Shown here in pieces: positions 24,773 through 32,267 of a DNA stretch of 36,587 bases. The notes beneath the pieces were generated by a model, which made no database searches, was not told the DNA's origin, and saw nothing but the letters and a program-made list of their open reading frames with translations. The translations under genes and the position numbers were made by a program. Within the stretch, counting starts at the first letter, position 1. Each line of letters starts with the position of its first letter. Origin of the DNA: Bacteroidales bacterium (lineage in GTDB: Bacteria > Bacteroidota > Bacteroidia > Bacteroidales > UBA932); assembly GCA_016293535.1 (NCBI GenBank), contig JAEDEB010000019.1, forward strand, positions 1-36,587, written 5' to 3'.

Positions 24773-26392
24773 ATGGAGAAAATCCTTATCATCGATTTCG
24801 GTTCCCAGGTCACGCAGCTCATAGGCCGCAGACTCAGGGAACTGAATGTTTATTGCGAGATACATCCTTTCAACAAGTTTCCCGAGATAGACCCGGATGT
24901 CAAGGGTGTAGTCCTCTCCGGCAGCCCTTGCTCAGTCAGGGATGAGAACGCTCCCCAGGTCAATCTGGAAGGCATAAAGGGAAAACTTCCAATCCTCGGC
25001 ATCTGCTACGGAGCCCAGTACCTTGCCCATAAGTTCGGAGGTTCGGTCAATGCTTCCCTGGCGAGGGAGTATGGACGGGCCATTCTTGAAGTGACCAGCC
25101 CGGATTCTCCGCTGTTGCTTGGCGTCAGTCCCAAATCCCAGGTCTGGATGTCGCACGGGGATACCATCGCCTCCCTTCCGGACGGTGCGGAAGTCATAGC
25201 ATCAACAGCAGACGTGGTCAATGCGGCATACAGCATCAAGGGCGAACCTACCTACGCCGTACAGTTCCATCCAGAGGTATTCCATACGACAGAGGGTATG
25301 CGTATGCTCTCGAATTTCGCTCTCGGAATATGCGGATGCGCGGGTGACTGGACCCCGGATTCCTTTATCGAAACTGCTGTTAAGGAGATTAGGGAGAAGG
25401 TAGGGGATGACAAGGTCATACTCGGACTCAGCGGCGGAGTGGATTCTACCGTTGCGGGTGTGCTTCTGAACAGGGCGATTGGACACAATCTGACCTGTAT
25501 CTTCGTCAATAACGGACTTCTGCGCAAGAACGAGTTCGAGGATGTGCTCGAGTCTTACAAGGATATGGGACTCAATGTCATAGGCGCTGATGCATCGGCG
25601 GATTTCCTTCGTGAGCTGTCCGGCGTGACCGAGCCTGAGAAGAAGAGAAAGATAATAGGCCGTCTCTTTGTTGAGACCTTCGACAGATATGCCAGAAAGA
25701 TAGAGAATGCCCGCTGGCTTGCCCAGGGAACCATATATCCGGATGTCATAGAGTCAGCCGGAATCAACGGCACGGCATCCAAGATAAAGTCCCACCACAA
25801 TGTCGGAGGACTTCCGGAGGAGATGAATCTCGGCATAGTCGAGCCTCTGCGTTCCCTCTTCAAGGATGAGGTCCGCAGGGTTGGAAGAGCTCTGGGCATC
25901 AGGGACGAACTCATCGGGAGGCATCCTTTCCCGGGTCCGTCCCTCGGCATAAGGATACTCGGAGACGTGACCGAAGAGAAACTCGCTGTACTCAGGGAGG
26001 CGGACGACATCTTCATCAGGGGACTGCGCAATTACTCCCTTGACGGCAACAGGGCAGCAATAGAGGCTCTTGCAGGTCCCGGAGCCTCCTTTGTAAGGAG
26101 CGCAAGCGATCCGACAATGAAAGCGCACAATCTCTACGATGCGATATGGCAGGCCGGAGTCATACTCCTTCCTGTCAAGAGTGTAGGCGTGATGGGAGAC
26201 GAGAGGACTTACGAGAGCACGGTTGCCTTGCGTGCGGTGATTTCCACTGACGGAATGACCGCCGACTGGGTACATCTCCCTTACGACTTCCTTGCAGACG
26301 TTTCCAACGAAATCATCAACAAGGTAAGGGGTGTCAACCGCGTCTGCTATGATGTCTCTTCGAAACCGCCTGCAACCATCGAGTGGGAGTAG
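24773..26392 (+). CDS. guaA: GMP synthase (glutamine-hydrolysing)
   Basis: It converts XMP to GMP using ATP and glutamine-derived ammonia. The N-terminal class I amidotransferase has nucleophile Cys78 in GICYGAQYLAHK, with partner His and Glu in VQFHPEVFHT near 165-170. The ATP-pyrophosphatase domain has its P-loop in GLSGGVDSTVAG near 218. The C-terminal dimerisation domain has RHPFPGPSLGIRILG and ends in CYDVSSKPPATIEWE, the invariant end of the family. At 539 residues it is slightly longer than E. coli GuaA (525). It follows guaB by six bases and converges on the SDR gene with a three-base gap. Confidence 0.97.
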   Translation: MEKILIIDFGSQVTQLIGRRLRELNVYCEIHPFNKFPEIDPDVKGVVLSGSPCSVRDENAPQVNLEGIKGKLPILGICYGAQYLAHKFGGSVNASLAREYGRAILEVTSPDSPLLLGVSPKSQVWMSHGDTIASLPDGAEVIASTADVVNAAYSIKGEPTYAVQFHPEVFHTTEGMRMLSNFALGICGCAGDWTPDSFIETAVKEIREKVGDDKVILGLSGGVDSTVAGVLLNRAIGHNLTCIFVNNGLLRKNEFEDVLESYKDMGLNVIGADASADFLRELSGVTEPEKKRKIIGRLFVETFDRYARKIENARWLAQGTIYPDVIESAGINGTASKIKSHHNVGGLPEEMNLGIVEPLRSLFKDEVRRVGRALGIRDELIGRHPFPGPSLGIRILGDVTEEKLAVLREADDIFIRGLRNYSLDGNRAAIEALAGPGASFVRSASDPTMKAHNLYDAIWQAGVILLPVKSVGVMGDERTYESTVALRAVISTDGMTADWVHLPYDFLADVSNEIINKVRGVNRVCYDVSSKPPATIEWE

Positions 26393-26395
26393 GGC

Positions 26396-27181
26396 CTAGA
26401 ATATCTTCCAGCGGCGTATCAGACGCAGCAGGCCGGTAGGAATCAGAGATACGAAGAAATCGAGAAGTTTGGTGTAGAGCCCGGGAGTAATCTGGGCTCT
26501 GCCTTTCTTTACGGCCTTTACAGCCTTTCGGGCGAGTTTCTCCGGTGTGATTATGTAGCCGATAAGCAGTCCGGCCTTCATTGCTGCAGGCTTTAGGGAA
26601 TAGAGGGTTGTGGCTACGGCGCCCGGGCGGACGCAGGTCACGTTGACGCCCTTGCCCCTGAGTTCAATGTGGACGGAACGGCTGAAGAACTGCAGGAAGG
26701 CCTTGGTGGAAGAATATGTGGACATTCTCTGGATTCCGAACTTGGACGTCACTGAGCTCATGTTGATTATGTACCCCTTGTGCCTTTGGGCCATATCCTT
26801 TCCGAAATGGAAGGTGAGCATTGCCGGCGTATAGACGTGCAGCATCAGTATGAGGGTGTTGAAGCCTTCCGAGTCGTCCAGGAAATCCCTGTCGTGGTAA
26901 ACTCCCGCATTGTTCACGAGCATCTCCACTTCGATTTTCCTCTCCCTGCACCAGGCGTAGAGTTCCCCGGCTGCCTCCTGTCTTCCCAGGTCCATGACCA
27001 CGGCTTCTGCCTTGACCCCGAATTCCTTGCTGACTTCAGCCGCCTTTGTTAAGACGGCCTCCTCGTTGCTGACCATCACGAGGTCGTATCCTTCCCGTGC
27101 GAGAACTCTCGAGTACTGAAGTCCTATGCCTGAACTTGCACCCGTTACGAGGGCGTAGCCTCCTTTCTTCTGCGTTTCCAT
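26396..27181 (-). CDS. short-chain dehydrogenase/reductase
   Basis: A 261-residue classical SDR has the NAD(P) motif TGASSGIG at residues 13-20, NNAG at 90-93, the catalytic Ser at 142-143 (NMSSVTS), and Tyr156-xxx-Lys160 in YSSTK. The last 35 residues are basic and hydrophobic (LYTKLLDFFVSLIPTGLLRLIRRWKIF) and may associate with the membrane, as in SDRs acting on lipids or long-chain ketones. The substrate is unknown. The gene stands alone, convergent with guaA and divergent from the small membrane protein at 27290. Confidence 0.9.
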   Translation of the reverse strand: METQKKGGYALVTGASSGIGLQYSRVLAREGYDLVMVSNEEAVLTKAAEVSKEFGVKAEAVVMDLGRQEAAGELYAWCRERKIEVEMLVNNAGVYHDRDFLDDSEGFNTLILMLHVYTPAMLTFHFGKDMAQRHKGYIINMSSVTSKFGIQRMSTYSSTKAFLQFFSRSVHIELRGKGVNVTCVRPGAVATTLYSLKPAAMKAGLLIGYIITPEKLARKAVKAVKKGRAQITPGLYTKLLDFFVSLIPTGLLRLIRRWKIF

Positions 27182-27255
27182 AGCTGTCTGTATGAATTGG
27201 GCGATGAATTTACGAAGTAATTCTTTGAAGATAGCGAAATAGCCTGGGAAATGTC

Positions 27256-27263
27256 TATATTTG
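27256..27263 (+). promoter_or_regulatory. promoter of the small membrane protein gene
   Basis: TATATTTG is an exact -7 box. The start would be near 27270, so the initiating Met must be downstream; ATG 27290 fits, and the frame-open ATG at 27251 does not. Confidence 0.52.
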
Positions 27264-27289
27264 TTGACAATAACACTGAAATAACAGAT

Positions 27290-27625
27290 ATGTGCTGCTT
27301 CCTTGTACCTCTAGCTCAGGCTGCCGTGACCACCGTTGTCAGAAAGGCAGGTGAAAACAAATCCTCTATATGGCTCAAGAAACTCCCTACACTCGAGAAG
27401 ATGCTCTGGGGCGGTTCGGTAATGCTGATAGTCGATCACATAGTCAACGGAGAACTCAGCTGGGCTTTCCCTTTCTTCACGGCACTTGCCGAGGAAGGCG
27501 GTACTGCAGTATTCCTGCGTGAACTCCTTACTGTGGGAGTGCCTATGTCGCTTGTTCTTACCCTCGTCTGGGCTATAGGAGTTCTTGTGTCCTCAGTGCG
27601 CGCAGGCAGAAGGATTCAGGCGTGA
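27290..27625 (+). CDS. small membrane protein of unknown function
   Basis: From ATG 27290 (MCCFLVPLAQAAVTTV) this is 111 residues; a frame-open ATG at 27251 overlaps the promoter. Hydrophobic segments lie at the N-terminus (CFLVPLAQAAVTTVV), in the middle (MLWGGSVMLIVDHIV) and near the C-terminus (VPMSLVLTLVWAIGVLVSSV), followed by RAGRRIQA. Two or three membrane helices are likely. I do not recognise a family. Its last 10 bases overlap the end of the convergent exporter gene, so the two mRNAs are antisense at their 3' ends. Confidence 0.68.
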   Translation: MCCFLVPLAQAAVTTVVRKAGENKSSIWLKKLPTLEKMLWGGSVMLIVDHIVNGELSWAFPFFTALAEEGGTAVFLRELLTVGVPMSLVLTLVWAIGVLVSSVRAGRRIQA

Positions 27626-28869
27626 GGCCTGAACAGCTTGCTGACTTTCTGAAATCCTGACACGATTACCACGGCGAGCACTATTGCCAAGGTGACAGAA
27701 ATTGCAGTCAATCCGGGCTCAAGAGCGGCCCGGAGACGGCTTGTTGTGATGTAGTAGGTGGTCCAGAAGACCCCTGCTCCCGGGATGAGCGGGAAGAGGC
27801 CGCAGATGAGATATACTGTGACCGGGCATTTGCGCATCTTTGCGGCGATTCTGGAAAAAATAGCCACCAGGACAGATGTGAGGAAGGTTATCTCCACGGC
27901 GGAGATGCCCCGGAAGCCCGACAGTACTGTATAGATAGTCCATCCCGCAGCTCCGACTATTCCGGTCGAGAGGTATTCCCGGCGCGGGACTCCGAACAGG
28001 ATTGCGAAACCGATGGTTCCGGCCAGCGCGGCGGCAGCCTGGACATAGACCAATGCGGTCGCGGGGTCATGCACCTGTCCGTGAAGTTCTATCATTTGCC
28101 CGTTGATGTGCGCTGCGAGTATGAACACTAGACATACGCCGAGCGCTATCCCCAGAAAGACGAACAGCGCGTCCAGCAGACGGGTGATTCCGGCGATGTA
28201 GTCCTCGTTCGCGATGTCGCGTATCCCGTTGGTGAATGGAACTCCGGGAATCAGAGGGATTATGGACCCTATGATCATGTTTCCGAGGTTCTCGCCGAAG
28301 CCTATGCCGTGGAACGCTATGCACAGCTGTGTGGCGATGGCAGCGCTAAGTATGTTAACCACGATTTTCGATACTCCCGGGCGGCCTGTCAGAAGAACGA
28401 CGGCCCATACCAGCATGCCTACAACGAGTGAAGCCGCACTGTCGAGAAAACTTCCGCCGAAGAGCATGCAGAAGCCGGCACTGCCGATTGCAGCCCCAAG
28501 GAGCTGCTCCCATACGGGTTTTGCCCGTGAGTTGCGAATCTCGGCAATTTTATCCCGGGCCTGGGCCAGACTGTATTTATTGTCGGCTATGTCACGGGAC
28601 AACTGGTTGATTTGCACTATCTTGTCCATCTGAGCCCCACGCAGGGGTATGTACTCGATATTTGCATACTGCTCGCTTGAGGAACTGGAACCGGAGGTGA
28701 ATATGCCGTTGCTCAGAACGAAGAAATTATGTTGTGTAGCCCCGTAGTGAGTGGATATCCTTTCCATCACCTCCTCGACCCTGGCTATTTCCGCGCCGTT
28801 CTCGAGCAATATGTGTCCCGCCTGTGAGGCGACGTCAAGCACTTCTGACAGATTGTTCTTTTCTTCCAT
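27616..28869 (-). CDS. threonine/serine exporter family protein (fused ThrE)
   Basis: An inner-membrane exporter of the ThrE family has 417 residues from ATG 28869 (MEEKNNLSEVLDVASQAGH); the frame stays open to 29268, but that part lies antisense to dtd. The N-terminal DUF1212-type domain has LLENGAEIARVEEVMERI near 20-37, then about five helices. The C-terminal DUF3815-type half has about five helices. Some bacteria encode the two halves as separate genes; here they are fused, as in Corynebacterium ThrE. The substrate could be threonine, serine or another small amphiphile. The -7 box at 28878-28885 leaves a leader of only a few bases. Confidence 0.87.
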   Translation of the reverse strand: MEEKNNLSEVLDVASQAGHILLENGAEIARVEEVMERISTHYGATQHNFFVLSNGIFTSGSSSSSEQYANIEYIPLRGAQMDKIVQINQLSRDIADNKYSLAQARDKIAEIRNSRAKPVWEQLLGAAIGSAGFCMLFGGSFLDSAASLVVGMLVWAVVLLTGRPGVSKIVVNILSAAIATQLCIAFHGIGFGENLGNMIIGSIIPLIPGVPFTNGIRDIANEDYIAGITRLLDALFVFLGIALGVCLVFILAAHINGQMIELHGQVHDPATALVYVQAAAALAGTIGFAILFGVPRREYLSTGIVGAAGWTIYTVLSGFRGISAVEITFLTSVLVAIFSRIAAKMRKCPVTVYLICGLFPLIPGAGVFWTTYYITTSRLRAALEPGLTAISVTLAIVLAVVIVSGFQKVSKLFRPHA

Positions 28870-28877
28870 ATCCGGCG

Positions 28878-28885
28878 CAAATATA
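28878..28885 (-). promoter_or_regulatory. promoter of the ThrE-type exporter gene
   Basis: The minus strand reads TATATTTG, an exact -7 box, nine bases from ATG 28869. Transcription would start within a few bases of the start codon, so the mRNA is nearly leaderless. This also fixes the start codon. Confidence 0.58.
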
Positions 28886-28905
28886 GCAATCTTGAAAATA
28901 ATTGT

Positions 28906-28925
28906 CCCCTTCCCCCGGGGAAGGG
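28906..28925. repeat. GC-rich palindrome between divergent promoters
   Basis: CCCTTCC (28907-28913) pairs with GGAAGGG (28919-28925) around a C/G-rich loop. It stands out in an AT-rich region and lies between the promoters of the exporter and dtd genes. It may be a regulator site or a structural element; no T-run suitable for a terminator follows. Confidence 0.45.
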
Positions 28926-28962
28926 ACTTACTATCGACCGAAAAGTCTCTAAATATGGTAGC

Positions 28963-28977
28963 TTCGCTAAAAGCGAA
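28963..28977. repeat. inverted repeat upstream of dtd
   Basis: TTCGCT (28963-28968) and AGCGAA (28972-28977) flank AAA. The repeat sits where the upstream part of the dtd promoter would be (-7 box at 28989), so it could be an operator. It resembles the GTTTCGCA palindrome at 21910-21927 in its TTCGC core. Confidence 0.35.
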
Positions 28978-28988
28978 ACTTAAATTAC

Positions 28989-28996
28989 TATATTTG
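28989..28996 (+). promoter_or_regulatory. promoter of dtd
   Basis: TATATTTG is an exact -7 box ending six bases before the ATG at 29003. The predicted transcription start falls on or next to the start codon, implying a leaderless or nearly leaderless mRNA. Confidence 0.58.
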
Positions 28997-29002
28997 CAAG
29001 AT

Positions 29003-29455
29003 ATGCGACTGGTGATACAACGTGTCCTTGAAGCTTCCGTCAGGATTGACGGCAAAGCGGTTTCGGAGATAGGCAAAGGCCTCCTTGTCCTGGTTGGGGT
29101 AGAGTCCGGTGATACTCCTGAAGACGTTTCCTGGCTTGTGGGCAAGACTGCCCGTATGAGGATATTCGATGACGGGCAGGGAGTTATGAACTGCAGCGTT
29201 GCCGATGTCGGAGCTGAGGTTCTTGCCGTGTCCCAGTTTACTCTCACTGCCTCCACGCGCAAGGGCAACCGCCCGAGTTACATCAGAGCTGCAGGCCATG
29301 AACTTGCAGTTCCCCTTTATGAAAGTTTCTGTGACCTGCTTTCGAAAGAGTTGGGCAAGCCTGTGGGCAGGGGAGTTTTCGGCGCGGACATGAAGGTCTC
29401 GCTCATAAATGACGGTCCGGTCACAATAGTCATAGATTCCCGGCTCAGGGAGTAG
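29003..29455 (+). CDS. dtd: D-aminoacyl-tRNA deacylase
   Basis: It removes D-amino acids wrongly attached to tRNA (D-Tyr and others) in the cytosol. The 150-residue length is standard. The N-terminus MRLVIQRVLEASV is typical. The active-site motifs are SQFTL near residues 77-81 and the cross-subunit NDGPVTI near 137-143. The frame is open upstream to 28751, but that part is antisense to the exporter gene and includes the promoter. The CDF exporter gene begins 29 bases downstream, so dtd, the CDF gene and the FNT gene may be one operon. Confidence 0.95.
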   Translation: MRLVIQRVLEASVRIDGKAVSEIGKGLLVLVGVESGDTPEDVSWLVGKTARMRIFDDGQGVMNCSVADVGAEVLAVSQFTLTASTRKGNRPSYIRAAGHELAVPLYESFCDLLSKELGKPVGRGVFGADMKVSLINDGPVTIVIDSRLRE

Positions 29456-29484
29456 GGCTTTTTATTCCAAAAATTCAATACTAT

Positions 29485-30396
29485 ATGTCCAAAGTTTCCA
29501 GAGAAGGAGAAATCTATCGCATTACCCTTTGGGGCAGCGCTGTCAACCTTGTGCTTGTGGCTGTGAAGTTCGTTTCCGGAATACTGGGCGCATCAGCGGC
29601 GATGGTTGCGGATGCCGTCCATTCCCTGAGCGACCTCCTGACCGATATTATTGTATTGGCTTTTGTCCGAATCAGCAGCAAACCTGCAGACAGGGACCAC
29701 AACTATGGGCATGGAAAATACGAAACTCTCGCAACCATAATCGTCGGGGGATCTCTTCTTGTCGTAGGCGCGATGCTGCTTGCCGGAGGCGTGGAAAAGA
29801 TTGTTGCGGCAGCAAGAGGAGATGTCCTCGCAGTTCCTGGATGGATTGCCCTTGCGGCAGCCCTTGTCAGCATACTTGCCAAGGAAATCGTTTTCCGCTT
29901 TACGGTCAGGGTAGGCAGGAAAACCGGTTCAGACGCTGTCATAGCTAACGCATGGCATCATCGTTCCGATGCACTTTCATCAATAGGAACCGGTATCGGA
30001 ATCGGCGGTGCGCTCCTGCTCGGTGAGAAATGGGCCGTACTCGACCCCATAGCGGCTGCCGTCGTCAGCATCTTCATTATTGTTACAGCCGTGAAACTGC
30101 TTGCACCGGCGATAAACCAGTTGATGGAGAAGAGCCTTCCCGAAGAGGAGGAGAAATTCATATGGGATGCAGTTGCTGAGGACAGCTCACTGCACGAGCT
30201 CCATCATCTTAGGACCCGCCGTGTGGGGCAGGTCGTGTCCATAGAGATGCACGTCCGCATGGCCGGCGACATTTCCCTGAACGAGTCGCATCGCCATTCC
30301 GTCATCCTCGAGAAGAAACTTCGCGGACATTTCGGCCAGAATGCGGTCATAAACATACACATAGAACCGCTCAAAGTCAATGGTGAATACCAATAG
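29485..30396 (+). CDS. cation diffusion facilitator family metal exporter
   Basis: An inner-membrane antiporter that exports divalent metal (Zn2+, Fe2+, Mn2+ or similar) in exchange for protons has 303 residues. There are six predicted helices. The metal-site motifs are ADAVHSLSD in helix 2 (near residues 42-50) and HHRSDALSS in helix 5 (near 157-165). The HNYGHGKYE loop follows helix 2. The C-terminal cytoplasmic domain (about 215-300) is the usual dimerising CDF domain with His residues. The metal cannot be told from sequence. The FNT-family gene follows by 14 bases. Confidence 0.93.
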   Translation: MSKVSREGEIYRITLWGSAVNLVLVAVKFVSGILGASAAMVADAVHSLSDLLTDIIVLAFVRISSKPADRDHNYGHGKYETLATIIVGGSLLVVGAMLLAGGVEKIVAAARGDVLAVPGWIALAAALVSILAKEIVFRFTVRVGRKTGSDAVIANAWHHRSDALSSIGTGIGIGGALLLGEKWAVLDPIAAAVVSIFIIVTAVKLLAPAINQLMEKSLPEEEEKFIWDAVAEDSSLHELHHLRTRRVGQVVSIEMHVRMAGDISLNESHRHSVILEKKLRGHFGQNAVINIHIEPLKVNGEYQ

Positions 30397-30410
30397 AGAA
30401 AAATACTGAT

Positions 30411-31019
30411 ATGAAGAAGATTCTGGAGATTCTGCGTTCTTCGCTGCTTGCCGGTATATGCATAGGAATAGCCGGTTTCGGATATCTTGCAGTAGGCGGC
30501 ATTGCCGGAGCCGTGGCCTTCTGCTGCGGTCTTATCGCCGTGGTTGCCTATAAGCTCAAACTCTACACGGGAACTGCCGGGTTCATAGTCAAGGGTGAGC
30601 TCGGAACACTGATGCTCGTGCTTCTGGGCAATATTCTCGGTTGCCTGTGTATGGCCCTTCTCGCAAGGGTATCTCCAATGCCTCTGCAGGAAACGGCTGA
30701 AAAGATTCTTTCTGCAAGACTGGCTACAGGCCCATGGAAGGCAGGACTGCTCGCAATAGGTTGCGGCTTCCTTATGACCACGGCTGTGACTTTTGCGCGC
30801 CGCGGCCAGTGGCTCCCGCTCCTGTTCTGCGTGCCTATGTTCATCTTCTGCGGTTTTCCGCACTGCGTGGCTGATGCTTTCTACTACCTGACCTGCTCCC
30901 TGTCTTTCTGGGGAGAGCATCTTTGGAGCATACTGCTTCTCTACCTTTGCATAGTGATAGGGAACTTCGTCGGCTGCAATCTCTACAGGCTCATCACCTT
31001 CCGCACCCAGCCCGACTGA
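30411..31019 (+). CDS. formate/nitrite transporter family protein, short form
   Basis: This inner-membrane channel-like protein has 202 residues with about six hydrophobic segments. Family features are SLLAGICIGIAGFGYLAVGG at the N-terminus, KLKLYTG near 49-55, and FCGFPHCVADAFYY near 143-156. The last is the counterpart of the central-His region (xxHxVAN) of FocA/NirC. It is markedly shorter than FocA (about 280 residues). The substrate may be formate, nitrite, hydrosulfide or another small anion. The position after a metal exporter gives no clear hint. Its end converges on ndk with a 91-base gap. Confidence 0.8.
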   Translation: MKKILEILRSSLLAGICIGIAGFGYLAVGGIAGAVAFCCGLIAVVAYKLKLYTGTAGFIVKGELGTLMLVLLGNILGCLCMALLARVSPMPLQETAEKILSARLATGPWKAGLLAIGCGFLMTTAVTFARRGQWLPLLFCVPMFIFCGFPHCVADAFYYLTCSLSFWGEHLWSILLLYLCIVIGNFVGCNLYRLITFRTQPD

Positions 31020-31110
31020 GGAATCTTCAAAAAATAACCAGAGTCTCATCAGACGACCCGCTCCGTAAGAAGAACTGACTGCCCCGCCATCTGCGACGGC
31101 GGATTCCTGC

Positions 31111-31572
31111 TCAGAGCTCGTCGATGGAGTATATGTATGAAAGCAGAGGCGAGTCGTACTCGAAATAGTCCTCGTCCCTGAAGAAGCGCCTGAGTTCCTT
31201 TTCAGCGTTCTCGGGAGAGTCCGTAGCATGTATGATGTTCTCCTGGTGGCTCAGGCAGAAATCGCCCCTTACCGTTCCGGGCGCAGCCTTGCGGCCGTCT
31301 GTGGCTCCTGTCATCGCTCTCACGACACTGACGGCATCGACTCCTTCCCAGCACATCAATACGACGGGAGCAGACATCATTGAGGCTTCGATAATGGGGT
31401 AGAATGGTTTGCTTACGAGGTGGGAATAGTGTTCGGCGCACAGATCCTTCGTGAAACGGGCCATCTTCAAAGCAACCAGTTTCAGACCGCGTTTTTCGAA
31501 TCTCGAAGTCACTTCGCCTATGAGTCCTCTCTGGACTCCGCTTGGTTTGATTATTACAAGTGTCCTTTCCAT
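31111..31572 (-). CDS. ndk: nucleoside diphosphate kinase
   Basis: It transfers the gamma-phosphate of ATP to other nucleoside diphosphates, in the cytosol. From ATG 31572 (MERTLVIIKPSGVQRG) it is 153 residues, the family size; the frame-open extension to 31635 contains the promoter. The phosphorylated residue is His115 in ENIIHATDSPENA; the usual HGSD is HATD here. VRAMTGATDGRKAAPGTVRGDF is the nucleotide-binding stretch. The C-terminus is slightly longer than in E. coli. The promoter overlaps that of the divergent reductase gene. Confidence 0.96.
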   Translation of the reverse strand: MERTLVIIKPSGVQRGLIGEVTSRFEKRGLKLVALKMARFTKDLCAEHYSHLVSKPFYPIIEASMMSAPVVLMCWEGVDAVSVVRAMTGATDGRKAAPGTVRGDFCLSHQENIIHATDSPENAEKELRRFFRDEDYFEYDSPLLSYIYSIDEL

Positions 31573-31604
31573 ATCGTTAATTCCTGATTTTTCAGGCGCT
31601 CTTA

Positions 31605-31612
31605 CAAATATA
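31605..31612 (-). promoter_or_regulatory. promoter of ndk
   Basis: The minus strand reads TATATTTG, an exact -7 box, giving a start near 31598 and a leader of about 26 bases. Only five bases separate it from the opposing -7 box at 31618-31625. Confidence 0.57.
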
Positions 31613-31617
31613 GATAT

Positions 31618-31625
31618 TACTTTTG
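31618..31625 (+). promoter_or_regulatory. promoter of the flavodoxin-type reductase gene
   Basis: TACTTTTG matches the -7 box. The start would be near 31632, about 15 bases before ATG 31647. It is back to back with the ndk promoter, so only one polymerase could bind at a time. Confidence 0.57.
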
Positions 31626-31646
31626 CATGAATCAATCCGACATGTT

Positions 31647-32204
31647 ATGAAAGTACTCCTGATCAACGGCAGTCCCCGCAAGGAGGGGAATACCTTTACC
31701 GCTCTTTCCGAAATTTCCCGGCAACTGGCAACCCACGGGATCGACAGTTCTCTCGTTTGGGTGGGAAACTCTTATGTACGCGGTTGCATAGCCTGCGGGA
31801 AGTGCCGCGAGGCCAGCAGCAACAGGTGCGTCTTCAATGATGATGTCACCAACAGTGTCATAGCGGAGATGGAAAGTTGTGACGCTCTCATAATAGGGGC
31901 TCCCGTCTATTACGGCCAGCCTTCATCCCAGGCTCTCGCCCTTCAGCAGAGGATGCTCTATGCTGCGAATCCCGTATTTGCAGGCAAACCGGCAGCTGCC
32001 CTGTGTGTCTGCCGCAGAGGAGGCGCAACCGCTGCCTTCCAGACACTCCAGATGCCTTTTCAGATGTGCAATATGCCGATTGCAACGTCCAGGTACTGGA
32101 ATATTGCCTATGGAAGGGAACCTGGCCAGGTTGCGCTTGATGAGGAAGGAATGCTGACGATGAGGGTTCTGGCTGACAATATGGCGAAATTGTTGAAAAA
32201 ATAA
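31647..32204 (+). CDS. flavodoxin family NAD(P)H-dependent oxidoreductase
   Basis: An FMN-dependent reductase of the iron-sulfur-flavoprotein/NADPH-FMN reductase type has 185 residues. The FMN phosphate loop is NGSPRKEGNT near residues 7-16. The cysteine motif GCIACGKC is near 50-57, and APVYYGQPS near 93-101 contacts the flavin. The GCxxCxxC arrangement suggests a possible cluster or thiol site. The substrate (quinone, nitro compound or other) is unknown. I start at ATG 31647; the upstream TTG-led extension lies in the promoter. Confidence 0.88.
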   Translation: MKVLLINGSPRKEGNTFTALSEISRQLATHGIDSSLVWVGNSYVRGCIACGKCREASSNRCVFNDDVTNSVIAEMESCDALIIGAPVYYGQPSSQALALQQRMLYAANPVFAGKPAAALCVCRRGGATAAFQTLQMPFQMCNMPIATSRYWNIAYGREPGQVALDEEGMLTMRVLADNMAKLLKK

Positions 32205-32248
32205 CGAAAGTTATCATAACATCTGTTATAAAAAATGAGTCCAATGTG

Positions 32249-32256
32249 TATATTTG
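32249..32256 (+). promoter_or_regulatory. promoter of the DUF2807 gene
   Basis: TATATTTG is an exact -7 box. The start near 32262 leaves about six bases before ATG 32268, again a nearly leaderless mRNA. The imperfect repeat ATAAC/GTTAT (32216-32229) lies just upstream. Confidence 0.52.
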
Positions 32257-32267
32257 CACCTTTGATT

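Noticed and set aside
28870..29268. N-terminal extension of the ThrE-type exporter
   Set aside because: The extension is antisense to dtd and crosses the promoters of both genes. MEEKNNLSEVLDVA at 28869 is the natural start.
31084..31102. CCGCC/GGCGG inverted repeat between the FNT gene and ndk as a terminator
   Set aside because: The stem is only five base pairs and no T-run follows on either strand, so a terminator is not supported.
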